Assembly (NCBI GenBank): GCA_020355945.1
Contig: CP070627.1
Coordinates: forward strand, 8,550,675-8,559,513
Source of the DNA: Candidatus Aminicenantota bacterium
GTDB lineage: Bacteria > Acidobacteriota > Aminicenantia > UBA2199
Reading direction: 5' to 3'
Length of the DNA: 8,839 bases
Shown: in pieces, positions 1 through 7,400 of the stretch
How positions within the stretch are numbered: position 1 is the first letter of the stretch
Layout: each line of letters opens with the position of its first letter
The notes under the pieces: model-generated
What the model was told of the DNA's origin: nothing
Database searches by the model: none
Seen by the model: the letters and a program-made list of their open reading frames with translations, nothing else
Position numbers and translations under genes: made by a program

Positions 1-1025
1 CTGCCAACATAAATAATACCTTGTTTTGTACCCTTTTTATCTTGTATTAAGGCCGCGGATAAAGAAATTGGGATTATACTGTCTTTTTTTGTTTTAAAGG
101 ACGTTTCAAAGTCAGTGACAAAACCAACTTTCATCAATTGCTCCATCCGGATTTCCTTGATCTTGCTTTTTTCACCGGGAGTAAAAATAACTTCTATGGG
201 CTGTCCGATGAGCTCGGTTTCTTGATATTTAAGAAGTTGGCTTGCCGCTTTATTCGTTGATACGATTTCTCCCTCCAGGGTGACCAGGAATAGGGCGTCT
301 GCCATAGTATTTAAGATAGTCTCAGCCGCCACTGCCGGTGTCAGGGTAAACAGCCTGTATTTCCAGATACCATACCCGATAAAAACCATCATTATAAAAA
401 GTCCTGTTGTGGTAAGGTCCGGTATTACCATCCCTAAGTAAGGAAATATAACCCCTGAAACCAGGACCAAAATCAAAGGAATGGATAATCCGATAATAAG
501 CAATCGAGCCTGGACTTTCTTAACTTTGTCGGTTAATTTTAAATGGTAACGGATGGCTAAATAAAACAAAAAAATACTTGCACCATAAACCCAAAATGTT
601 TCTAAAATGTATACAAGAGACTCTACCTGGTAGGTGTATGTCCAACCCCAGGATAACTTTGTAAGTTCTATTTGAGGTACCTCCAGGAATTTTAAAATAG
701 AAAAAACCAGGGCGGGCAGATATACCAGGAGAAAAATATGCCCTTTTTTGAGCTGCTTTGTTTTTTCGATAAATACCAATACCAAATGGATTAAAAGCGA
801 GACAATAAGTGTCCATAGGGTGCCCAGCTTCGACAAAAAAAGGGCTGTATCATAGGTATGGGCCTGGATGAAGGCAAATTCAGCAAATCCCAGGTAGGTA
901 AATAATAAGCAGCAATAAAAGAACATTCGGTTCACCAGGTTCCTGGGATTCAGATAGTAAACAAAATTCCCCAGGAACAGGGATGTCACTGCATTGAGTA
1001 AAGGAATTACAGCGAAAACACTCAT
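1..1025 (-). CDS. Sensor histidine kinase, 7TM-PAS part (tandem copy, 3' end outside window)
   Basis: Reading leftward from the ATG at 1025-1023, the frame is open for 341 codons to the window edge, so only the N-terminal part is seen. The product aligns without gaps to the complete kinase encoded immediately upstream (1022-2725); I count 264 of 341 identical residues. It should therefore have about seven membrane helices (residues 1-220) and a PAS domain (about 232-341). The HisKA_2 and ATPase domains, if present, lie beyond position 1. The start overlaps the TGA of the upstream kinase in an ATGA, and there is only a weak Shine-Dalgarno (GGTGA, very close), so translational coupling is likely. 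No stop or frameshift occurs in the visible part, which argues against a decayed copy. The kinase role is inferred from the paralogue; whether the catalytic core is intact cannot be seen. Confidence 0.85.
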   Translation of the reverse strand, partial: MSVFAVIPLLNAVTSLFLGNFVYYLNPRNLVNRMFFYCCLLFTYLGFAEFAFIQAHTYDTALFLSKLGTLWTLIVSLLIHLVLVFIEKTKQLKKGHIFLLVYLPALVFSILKFLEVPQIELTKLSWGWTYTYQVESLVYILETFWVYGASIFLFYLAIRYHLKLTDKVKKVQARLLIIGLSIPLILVLVSGVIFPYLGMVIPDLTTTGLFIMMVFIGYGIWKYRLFTLTPAVAAETILNTMADALFLVTLEGEIVSTNKAASQLLKYQETELIGQPIEVIFTPGEKSKIKEIRMEQLMKVGFVTDFETSFKTKKDSIIPISLSAALIQDKKGTKQGIIYVG

Positions 1026-2725
1026 TTCACCAGCCTATATCTCTGAGGGAAAGTGATGATAACAGTGGTTCCCTCTTTTCCTTTTACTTCAAGGGTTCCC
1101 TTCACCTGTTTGGTCAACAGGGAGATTAACTGCAGCCCCAGGGATTTGGTTTCCCGGATGTCTATATCCGGTGGGAGCCCAACACCGTTATCACGGACCT
1201 CCAGGATTAACATACCAGGAAGGGAGGGGCGAATAACGATGTGAATTTCACCTTTTTTACCCGGAGGGAATGCGTGTTTTAAGGCATTGGAAAGCAGCTC
1301 CGTAAGTATCAGACCAAGAGGGATGGCCGTATCTACATCCAGCGAAAGGGAGGGTGTTTCAATTTGTATGTGGGGAGTGATATTCTCGGCCAGGTCCCCG
1401 TAAGTACTAAAGAGGTATTCCACGAGATTATGGATGTATTGTATCCCATCGGTTCGGGCCAGGTCTCCGAATTGATAAAGATTTTCATGGACCAGGGCCA
1501 TGGAACGAATCCGGTCCTTGCTCTCCTGGAATACGTTGAGTATCCTGGGGTCTTCGTAGATGTCTGAGTGCAAATCCAATAAACTGGAAATAATTTGTAA
1601 ATTATTTTTCACCCGGTGATGGATCTCTTTGAGCAGGGCCTCTTTTTCTCTGAGAGATTCTTTCATTATACTTTCCACTTTTTTACGTTCGCTGATATCC
1701 CTGCCAACATAAATAATACCTTGTTTTGTACCCTTTTTATCTTGTATTAAGGCCGCGGATAAAGAAATTGGGATTATACTGTCTTTTTTTGTTTTAAAGT
1801 ACGTTTCCAGGTCAGTGACAAAACCAACTTTCATCAATTGCTCCATCCAGGTTCCCTTGATCTCTCTTTTTTCACCGGGAGTAAAAATAACTTCTATGGG
1901 CTGTCCGATGAGCTCGATTTCTTGATATGTAAGAAGTTGGCATGCCGCTTTATTCGTTGATACGATTTCTCCCTCCAGGCTGACCAGGAATAGGGCGTCT
2001 GTCATAGTATTTAAGATAGTCTCAGCCGCCACTGCCGGTGTCAGGGTAAACAGACTGTATTTCCGGATACCATACCCGATAAAAACCATGGTTATAAAAA
2101 GTCCTGTTGTGGTAAGGTCCGGTACGATGATCTCCAAATAAGGCAATATAATTCCTGAAACCAGGAGCAATATCAAAGGAATGGAAAATCCGATAATAAG
2201 CAATCGAGCCTGGACTTTCTTAACTTTATCGGTTGATTTAATATGGTAACGGATGGCTAAATAAAGCAAAAAAATGCTTATACCGAAAATCCAGGATACC
2301 GGTAAAATAAAGTCAAGGGAATCCAGCGGATACGAATATGTCCAACCCCAGGAGAACTTTATAAGTTCTATTTGAGGTCCCGCTGCAACTTCAGAAATAA
2401 AAAAAAATAGAGCGGGCAAATATATCAGGAAAAAAATATGCCCTTTTTTGAGCTGCTTTGTTTTTTCGATAAATACCAATAAAAAATGGAATACAAACGC
2501 CAGCAAAATTGGCCAGACTAAACCCAGCTTCATCCAAAAGAGGGCTGTATCATAGGTCTCGGCCCGGCAGTATGCAAATTCAATAAATCCCAGGTAGGTA
2601 AACACGAAGCAGCAAAAAAAGAAAATTCGGTTCACTAAAAACCGGGGATTCAGGTAATAAACAAAATTCCCCAGGAACAGGGATGCTATTGCAGTAAGTA
2701 AAGGAATTACAGCGAAAACACTCAT
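1022..2725 (-). CDS. 7TM-PAS sensor histidine kinase (HisKA_2/HATPase_c)
   Basis: This 567-aa integral membrane kinase probably autophosphorylates on His and passes the phosphate to an unlinked response regulator; no receiver domain is fused or nearby. Residues 1-220 hold seven hydrophobic segments (about 3-22, 33-50, 60-86, 95-113, 138-158, 174-196, 203-220), like the 7TM sensor region of other histidine kinases. A PAS domain follows (about 232-345), then a short linker. The HisKA_2-type H-box is EIHHRVKNNLQ (367-377), with His370 the likely phosphoacceptor. The ATPase has its N-box in TELLSNALKHAF (Asn480), G1 motif DNGVGLP (512-518) and a SLGLQLI motif (528-534). All key residues are present, so it should be active. 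The start at 2725 has AAGGGG 5 nt upstream. It is the first gene of a minus-strand unit with the downstream paralogue. The ligand is unknown. Confidence 0.93.
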   Translation of the reverse strand: MSVFAVIPLLTAIASLFLGNFVYYLNPRFLVNRIFFFCCFVFTYLGFIEFAYCRAETYDTALFWMKLGLVWPILLAFVFHFLLVFIEKTKQLKKGHIFFLIYLPALFFFISEVAAGPQIELIKFSWGWTYSYPLDSLDFILPVSWIFGISIFLLYLAIRYHIKSTDKVKKVQARLLIIGFSIPLILLLVSGIILPYLEIIVPDLTTTGLFITMVFIGYGIRKYSLFTLTPAVAAETILNTMTDALFLVSLEGEIVSTNKAACQLLTYQEIELIGQPIEVIFTPGEKREIKGTWMEQLMKVGFVTDLETYFKTKKDSIIPISLSAALIQDKKGTKQGIIYVGRDISERKKVESIMKESLREKEALLKEIHHRVKNNLQIISSLLDLHSDIYEDPRILNVFQESKDRIRSMALVHENLYQFGDLARTDGIQYIHNLVEYLFSTYGDLAENITPHIQIETPSLSLDVDTAIPLGLILTELLSNALKHAFPPGKKGEIHIVIRPSLPGMLILEVRDNGVGLPPDIDIRETKSLGLQLISLLTKQVKGTLEVKGKEGTTVIITFPQRYRLVK

Positions 2726-2726
2726 C

Positions 2727-2828
2727 TCATCCCCTTTTTATAGAATGTTTTCGGTTGCATGGCCTGACCCGCAGAGAATAAAAAGCCTTCCGAAGAAGGC
2801 TCAACTTACTTCCAAAAGAACTTAACAT
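2727..2828 (-). CDS. Possible 33-aa leader ORF upstream of the kinase
   Basis: On the minus strand an ATG at 2828-2826 opens 33 codons ending in TGA at 2729-2727, one base before the kinase ATG at 2725. It is preceded by a purine-rich stretch, GGGAGGGG, 9 nt upstream, which could act as a Shine-Dalgarno. The product begins MLSSFGSKLSLLRK and is basic, with no recognisable family and no run of a single amino acid of the kind used in classical amino-acid attenuators. The frame runs straight through the terminator hairpin at 2784-2801, so a translating ribosome would unfold it. The arrangement suggests a leader peptide coupled to the kinase, but an ORF this short can arise by chance. Confidence 0.3.
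   Translation of the reverse strand: MLSSFGSKLSLLRKAFYSLRVRPCNRKHSIKRG
2731..2736 (-). promoter_or_regulatory. Ribosome binding site of the complete histidine kinase
   Basis: On the minus strand AAGGGG lies 5 nt before the ATG at 2725-2723. An out-of-frame ATG at 2730-2728 lies in the same stretch (ATGAGATGAG), but only the 2725 start opens the kinase frame and matches the start of the tandem paralogue, so 2725 is preferred. Confidence 0.7.
2777..2801 (-). terminator. Rho-independent terminator (UUCG tetraloop), minus strand
   Basis: Read on the minus strand, AGCCTTC-TTCG-GAAGGCT forms a 7-bp perfect stem closed by a UUCG loop, followed by TTTTATTC. No minus-strand gene of normal size lies upstream of it in the window, and it stands 52 nt before the kinase start. 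It therefore most likely acts inside the kinase leader as an attenuator, or ends a short RNA. On the plus strand the hairpin is not followed by a T-run, so it is not a plus-strand terminator. Confidence 0.75.
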
Positions 2829-2862
2829 TGCACGCTGCCCCTCCCAATTTCCTGGAAAGTTA

Positions 2863-2891
2863 AAATTACCACAAATAGAAAAAAATAACAA
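2863..2891 (-). promoter_or_regulatory. Candidate sigma70-type promoter for the kinase operon
   Basis: On the minus strand TTGTTA (2891-2886) and TAATTT (2868-2863) are separated by 17 bp. A start near 2856 would give about 78 nt of leader before the end of the terminator hairpin and about 130 nt before the kinase start. Match quality is fair in an AT-rich stretch, so this is a candidate only. Confidence 0.4.
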
Positions 2892-2921
2892 TACCTGGAT
2901 TGCAGTAATTTTTAAAAAACT

Positions 2922-2937
2922 TTGCCTGTCCCCTCAT
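2922..2937 (+). repeat. 16-bp direct repeat, copy 1, left of the propeller gene
   Basis: TTGCCTGTCCCCTCAT here recurs at 4048-4063 with one mismatch (T for the second C of the CCCC run). The two copies bracket the gene at 3000-4037, one 62 nt before its start and one 10 nt after its stop. Confidence 0.5.
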
Positions 2938-2985
2938 TATCAAGAAATAGTTAACAACTGAACCCCTTTATACGTATTTAGTTAT

Positions 2986-2993
2986 AAGGAGGT
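2986..2993 (+). promoter_or_regulatory. Ribosome binding site of the beta-propeller gene
   Basis: AAGGAGGT, a full complement to the 16S rRNA tail, ends 6 nt before the ATG at 3000. It fixes the start and shows that this organism uses classical Shine-Dalgarno initiation. I do not see a convincing -35/-10 pair for this gene in 2830-2985; an 8-bp palindrome, ATACGTAT, sits at 2970-2977. Confidence 0.85.
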
Positions 2994-2999
2994 AATCAC

Positions 3000-4037
3000 A
3001 TGCGCTGGATGATTGGAGTTATGCTTATTGTTTTATTTTTATTTACCGGAGCAGCGTTAGCGGATAAAAAAGCATCCTGCCCGGAAATTCTAAAACCTGA
3101 ATCGATCCGGGTTTATGAAGATGAATTATTCATCAATGAAGGCCCTTCCATTTTCATCTACTCCTTAAAGGATTGTCAACTAAAGAAAAAATTCGGAAAA
3201 CAAGGCGAAGGTCCCCGGGAGTTTAAATTGAGTTCCCTCGGGTTGGAGGGTCATAAAATCTGCTTTCGAATTTTCCCGGATTCAATTTTTGTCAGCAGTG
3301 AAAAAAAGATTTCTTACTTTTCCAGGAAAGGAGAATTTATCAAGGAAAAACGGATATACGATCCCCTGGTCATAGACCTTACACCTTTAGCAGAGGCATT
3401 TGTAGGAAGAAATTATAAAGCAATTGAGAATATACCTTATTTTACTGTTGATCTTTACAACAGAGAAGGTAAAAAAATCAAAGAAATATGCAAACATCAA
3501 ATTCCCCATTATAAAAAAGATAATTTGGTGCTGTGGCAACTGGTATCAAAACTCCCGGAGTTTAAAACCGATGGTGAACGAATCTTTGTTGCCGGTGGGG
3601 GAGATTTTATTATAGATGTTTATAATTCCAAAGGGGAAAAGATAAAAGTAATAAAACAAAAATATAAAAAGAGAGGAATTACCGACTCTGAGAGAAAAAA
3701 AATATTGGATACCTGGAAGCGGGATTATCCCTTCATAAAACGGCAATGGGACGTATTTAAGAAAATGATTAATATCCCGGGATATTTCCCGGCGTTTCGA
3801 ACCTTTACAATTGCCGATAAAAAGATTTACGTTCAAACCTGTAATATCAAAGAAGGGAAAACAGGATTTGTTATATTCGACCTCGACGGAAGGTTCATTC
3901 GGCAGGTTTTTTTACCTTTACGTTACCGGGATGTCATCAACCATTTTCCCTATACAATAGATAAAAATATGCTGTATCAATTGGTTGAGAGTGAGGATAC
4001 CGAAGCATGGGAGCTCTATGTGACAAAGATAAATTAA
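3000..4037 (+). CDS. Secreted 6-bladed beta-propeller protein
   Basis: The 345-aa product starts with a typical signal peptide: MRW, a hydrophobic core over residues 4-17, and a probable AALA cleavage site before Asp22. The mature part has short strand-turn units typical of a 6-bladed propeller: an early SIRVYEDELFI strand, FIYSLKDCQLKKKFGKQGEG around 52-71 with the signature GxxGEGPxEF at residues 66-75, then recurrent 'x-V-Y/F-x-x-x-G-x-x-I' turns near 105-116, 150-162, 205-217 and 290-302. Such proteins are exported and usually of unknown function; binding or scaffolding is more likely than catalysis, and I see no catalytic motif. It is a monocistronic-looking gene, divergent from the kinase operon, and no clear terminator follows it. 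Family assignment is from motif recognition; the exact role is unknown. Confidence 0.8.
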   Translation: MRWMIGVMLIVLFLFTGAALADKKASCPEILKPESIRVYEDELFINEGPSIFIYSLKDCQLKKKFGKQGEGPREFKLSSLGLEGHKICFRIFPDSIFVSSEKKISYFSRKGEFIKEKRIYDPLVIDLTPLAEAFVGRNYKAIENIPYFTVDLYNREGKKIKEICKHQIPHYKKDNLVLWQLVSKLPEFKTDGERIFVAGGGDFIIDVYNSKGEKIKVIKQKYKKRGITDSERKKILDTWKRDYPFIKRQWDVFKKMINIPGYFPAFRTFTIADKKIYVQTCNIKEGKTGFVIFDLDGRFIRQVFLPLRYRDVINHFPYTIDKNMLYQLVESEDTEAWELYVTKIN

Positions 4038-4047
4038 ATTTTTCTTC

Positions 4048-4063
4048 TTGCCTGTCTCCTCAT
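4048..4063 (+). repeat. 16-bp direct repeat, copy 2, right of the propeller gene
   Basis: TTGCCTGTCTCCTCAT matches 2922-2937 at 15 of 16 positions. It starts 10 nt after the propeller gene stop codon. Confidence 0.5.
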
Positions 4064-4128
4064 ACTGTAACCACACCACAAAAGAGACAAAAAAAGGCTT
4101 CAAATCCTGGTCAATCAAAAGTTTTTGC

Positions 4129-4222
4129 GGGGGGGTATGCGCAAAGCGCGAAGCGCAGGTCGCAAAGCGAATAATACAATTGGCGCTGTACGCAAAGCGC
4201 CATGCGCCATGCGCCTTCCCCC
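4129..4222. repeat. GC-rich cluster of short direct and inverted repeats
   Basis: This stretch stands out from the AT-rich surroundings. CGCAAAGCG occurs three times (4140-4148, 4161-4169, 4191-4199) and GCGCCAT twice in tandem (4197-4210) followed by GCGCC. TGGCGCT (4181-4187) can pair with AGCGCCA (4196-4202) over an 8-nt loop. GGGGG-TAT-GCGC (4131-4142) can pair with GCGC-CTT-CCCCC (4211-4222) as an outer stem with a 3x3 internal loop, so the whole block could fold as one structured element. It resembles dispersed intergenic repeats of the REP or MITE kind, but that needs other copies in the genome. There are no transposase remnants and no credible coding frame. Confidence 0.6.
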
Positions 4223-4232
4223 TGGCTGCCGG

Positions 4233-4325
4233 AGTCATAGAAAAATGACGCGAGCGTCATCAATTTATGACGCTAAAAACCCTGATATAAGAAGCTTTTT
4301 AAAAAAGCGTCATAAAAAAATGACG
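4233..4325. promoter_or_regulatory. Three phased 18-bp palindromes, CGTCAT-N6-ATGACG
   Basis: Two perfect copies of CGTCAT-N6-ATGACG lie at 4255-4272 and 4308-4325, and a third with one mismatch (AGTCAT-N6-ATGACG) at 4233-4250. All have a 6-nt spacer rich in A and T. Their offsets of 22 and 53 bp are close to two and five helical turns, so they would lie on one face of the DNA. They sit 146 to 238 bp before the C25 peptidase start and upstream of its candidate promoter. This suggests an operator cluster for a dimeric regulator. Alternatively they are hairpins of a repeat element: TTTATGACGCT (4264-4274) also pairs with AGCGTCATAAA (4306-4316). Confidence 0.5.
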
Positions 4326-4381
4326 ATTCTACAATTGAACCTTTAATTCCACTCCTGGAAATTTCAGTCGTATCAATGCTT

Positions 4382-4409
4382 TTGGAATTTAAAGCAGTTG
4401 GCATATAAA
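4382..4409 (+). promoter_or_regulatory. Candidate sigma70-type promoter of the C25 peptidase gene
   Basis: TTGGAA (4382-4387) and TATAAA (4404-4409) are separated by 16 bp. A start near 4416 would leave a leader of about 55 nt. The region 4326-4381 shows nothing else that I recognise. Confidence 0.45.
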
Positions 4410-4459
4410 TTGCTAAACAAATTTTGGCAGAAATTGATTTTTCTGTACAAAAAGTAAAC

Positions 4460-4466
4460 GGGAGGA
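4460..4466 (+). promoter_or_regulatory. Ribosome binding site deciding the peptidase start
   Basis: GGGAGGA ends 4 nt before the ATG at 4471. An in-frame ATG at 4519 (Met17) would give a signal peptide of more usual length but has no good Shine-Dalgarno, so 4471 is chosen. Confidence 0.75.
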
Positions 4467-4470
4467 AAAA

Positions 4471-7400
4471 ATGAAAGAATTTAAAGGAGTGAAATTGTTC
4501 CTATCATTGAGAACAAAAATGCGTACAAAAGTAATTAGACTGTTAGGGGTCCTGGGAGTTTTCTTTTTTGTGCTGAATACTTTGGCCTTTACCACAACCC
4601 CGGACGATACGGAATGGGTGCCTTTGTCATCAGCAAAATCGAAAAGGGCACAATGGGTTGGTATAGAGAAGTCACCCCCACCACGAGTAGTGGCAAAGGA
4701 CCAGGAAAATTCAGTAAAGATACTTTTTGAGTTTTATGGATATTTCAAAAAGACTTTAGAAATGAACCAAATGGATTTTACCAGCCTATCAATTCCTGGC
4801 TGCGGAATTACCGGTGATATTGGTAATCCTGCTCTGCCGTTTAAGGGGCTGTTTGTAGAAATACCGTATGGAGTCGAGCCTGTGGTTGAGGTCACGGATG
4901 TCGTGTCTGTGACGGGTGCCGTGAAATTTCCGATTCTACCTCAGCAGCCCCCGGAGCCGGATACGGAGGTTCCCACGCCGCCTTTCAAAATGAATCGCAG
5001 TGCCTACATTAATAAAGAGTTTTTACCAACTTCCCCGGTGGAGATAGAACAGATCGGTTTCATTCGCGGCCGACGCGTTGTCTTTTTAAAAATCCAGCCT
5101 TTTCAATACAGGGCAGTGACGGGAGAAACGCGAATATTCACAAAGATGACCATTAACCTGGTTTTCTCAGGTAAAAAAGACCTGGTAAAAAGGGTACGAC
5201 AAAAGCGTCTCTTATCCCCGAAGTTCGAAGCTCAAGCCAGGAGATTGATTGTCAATTACAAACGACTCGAAGAAACACATTTGCCAGAGCACCCAACCGG
5301 GCAGCGTGAAGATAATGCTGCCGATTATTTGATTATTGCCGATGATAGTATTTGCAGCAATTGTGGTGAAGGTGAAAACAATAAAATCGAACAATTGGCG
5401 CGTTGGAAAACAAAGAAAGGTTACCTGACCCGTATTGCTCTTATGTCGGAGGTGGGAACCACTTCCGATGACATTAGATCCTATATACAAAATGCATATG
5501 ATACCTGGACGCCGGCACCGACTTATGTCCTTTTGATAGGCGATCACGATACTGTTCCCAGTGTGGATATGCCTGCGGTTGTTGGCGTCACGAAAGCGTA
5601 TTCCTCCGATCATCCCTATACTCTTGTGGATGGCGATGATTATTGGTCGGATATCTGTATCGGGAGGCTGTCGGTGGAATCCGGTACATCACAATGTATT
5701 GATGTGATAAATAAATTGCTGGATTACGATCAATCCCCGGACACCGTAGGTTCATGGTATAATAATTCCCTCTTATTAGCACTTTTCCAGGACTCCAGTG
5801 AGCCAAATTGTATTCCTGAAAAGTTTTATGTAGATATTGTTGCACATATCCATGACTATTTAGGAAGCATCGGGCAAAATATTACAACGGTTTTAGCTAC
5901 TCAAAACTTTTGTGGAGAAGGATATCACCCAAGAAGTTCTTCCTATGCTCATAAGCCGACATTTTCCGACCCGCTGCCCTATAATGATACAAATGGAGAT
6001 TTTATAGATACATCTGACCTAGATCAACAAAGACAAAGCATTAGTGATGCCATAAATGGAGGGGTCGGATTGGTTATTCATAGAGATCACGGTGCCGGAG
6101 TGAATAATGTTTACTGGTCTAAACCGCGATATAATTCAAATGATGTCAACATGCTTGAAAACGGCACAATGACTCCTGTGGTGTTTAGTATTAATTGCGG
6201 CACTGGAAAATTTCGCTCTGGTACTAGCATTGCCGAGGTATTCCAAAGAAAAGCAGAAGGAGGCGCTGTCGGGGTGATTGCACCGACACGTAGTACCTGG
6301 GGTGGATTTAATGAACTTTTAGCACAAGGAGCATTCACGAGCATTTGGCCACACTATGATCCCACACATGGCAGAAGCCAGGGAACCATCCGGCGTATGG
6401 GGGAAGTCCTGAATTTTATGAAAATGTATTTGTATACATATGTAGGAAACTCAGCTAATGGGGGGACAGAACTGCATTCATATGAATACCATTGGTTTGG
6501 CGATCCGGAAATGGAATACCGCTCGGATACACCATCCGATTTGACCGGCATTTATCATCCGGCTGTTATTGCCCCGGTAGATGATCGTTTTGAATTAGAA
6601 GGCGCACCCGATGGTGCTCTTGTCGGTCTTAGCCAGGAAGATACCAGTGGTGAGCTTCATCCATTGGGGCAGGGGGTTTCGCGAGACAATACCGCAGTCA
6701 TTGACCTGCATACCCCGGTAAGCTCGGATGGGGGCCCGGTATATCTTACCGTGACCAATCATGACCTGGCCCCTTACGAAACACAACTTCCCCTATGCAG
6801 GTATTTCGTTGATGTAGATGTAGATTCTCCGGGAGATGGCACCTCCTGGGCCAATGCATTCGACAATATTCAAGAGGGAATCGATGCCGCAGCCAGCGCT
6901 GCTTCCGTTCATGGCGCCTGCGATGTGTGGGTGGCTAAAGGTATTTATTATACTTATGATACAGACCCGACAGATATGGTATTATTGAAAGAAAATGTCC
7001 ATGTGTACGGTGGTTTTTCCGGGACAGAGAATTCTTTATACAAACGTAACTGGATGGACAATGCTACTATTTTGTCCGGTTATGATTCTTCCTCGAGTAA
7101 TAAGGTGTATCATGTCGTATCCAACTGGGACATGAACGGTACCAATGATAAATTTGATAACTGGACACTGGATGGTTTCTTTATAATTTGTGGAGACGCT
7201 AATAGCCCTGATGCTCCCAATAGAGCGGGTGGAGGTATGTATATCCGCCTTAGTTCTACTTATGCCCGGGCCAGGGTTGCTAATTGCGCATTTCTTTACA
7301 ATAAGTCCGCCTATGGTGGAGGAGTGTGTATTAACAACAGTTCTCCCACAATAACCGACACATATTTATGGAATAACGAGTCCTCATACCGGGGGGGTGG

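Larger units (their letters stand above)
1..2725 (-). repeat. Tandem direct repeat of the kinase gene, 1700-bp period
   Basis: Positions 1-1025 and 1701-2725 are the same sequence shifted by exactly 1700 bp, with no insertions or deletions. Bases 1-119 are identical to 1701-1819; similarity falls in the part encoding the membrane region and ends at the start codons (bases after 1025 and after 2725 do not match convincingly). The period equals the gene length (1704) minus the 4-bp overlap, so the duplicated unit is the open reading frame itself. More copies could lie to the left of the window. Confidence 0.95.

Noticed and set aside
520..816. 98-codon minus-strand frame
   Set aside because: It is a different phase of the partial kinase copy, whose own frame is open from 1025 to the edge and matches its paralogue.
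1..1025. Reading the left kinase copy as a pseudogene
   Set aside because: Every codon from 1025 to 1 was translated without a stop or indel relative to the intact paralogue; the missing part is due to the window edge.
2830..2985. A -35/-10 pair for the propeller gene
   Set aside because: TTAACA (2951-2956) and the TATACG/TACGTA hexamers near 2969-2976 are only 12-14 bp apart, so I did not call a plus-strand promoter.
4129..4325. CRISPR array or rho-independent terminator for the propeller gene
   Set aside because: Repeat lengths and spacings are irregular and the units are palindromes, not 25-40 bp direct repeats. The 11-bp inverted repeat at 4264-4316 is followed by A-runs and not by T-runs on the plus strand, so it is not a typical terminator.
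4048..4346. Two overlapping plus-strand frames of 66 and 73 codons
   Set aside because: Both run through the GC-rich repeat block and the palindromes, have no Shine-Dalgarno, and give low-complexity basic products unlike any family I know.
5212..6786. Minus-strand open frames inside the peptidase gene
   Set aside because: They lie opposite a continuous plus-strand frame with recognisable C25 catalytic motifs; their products look like antisense translations.
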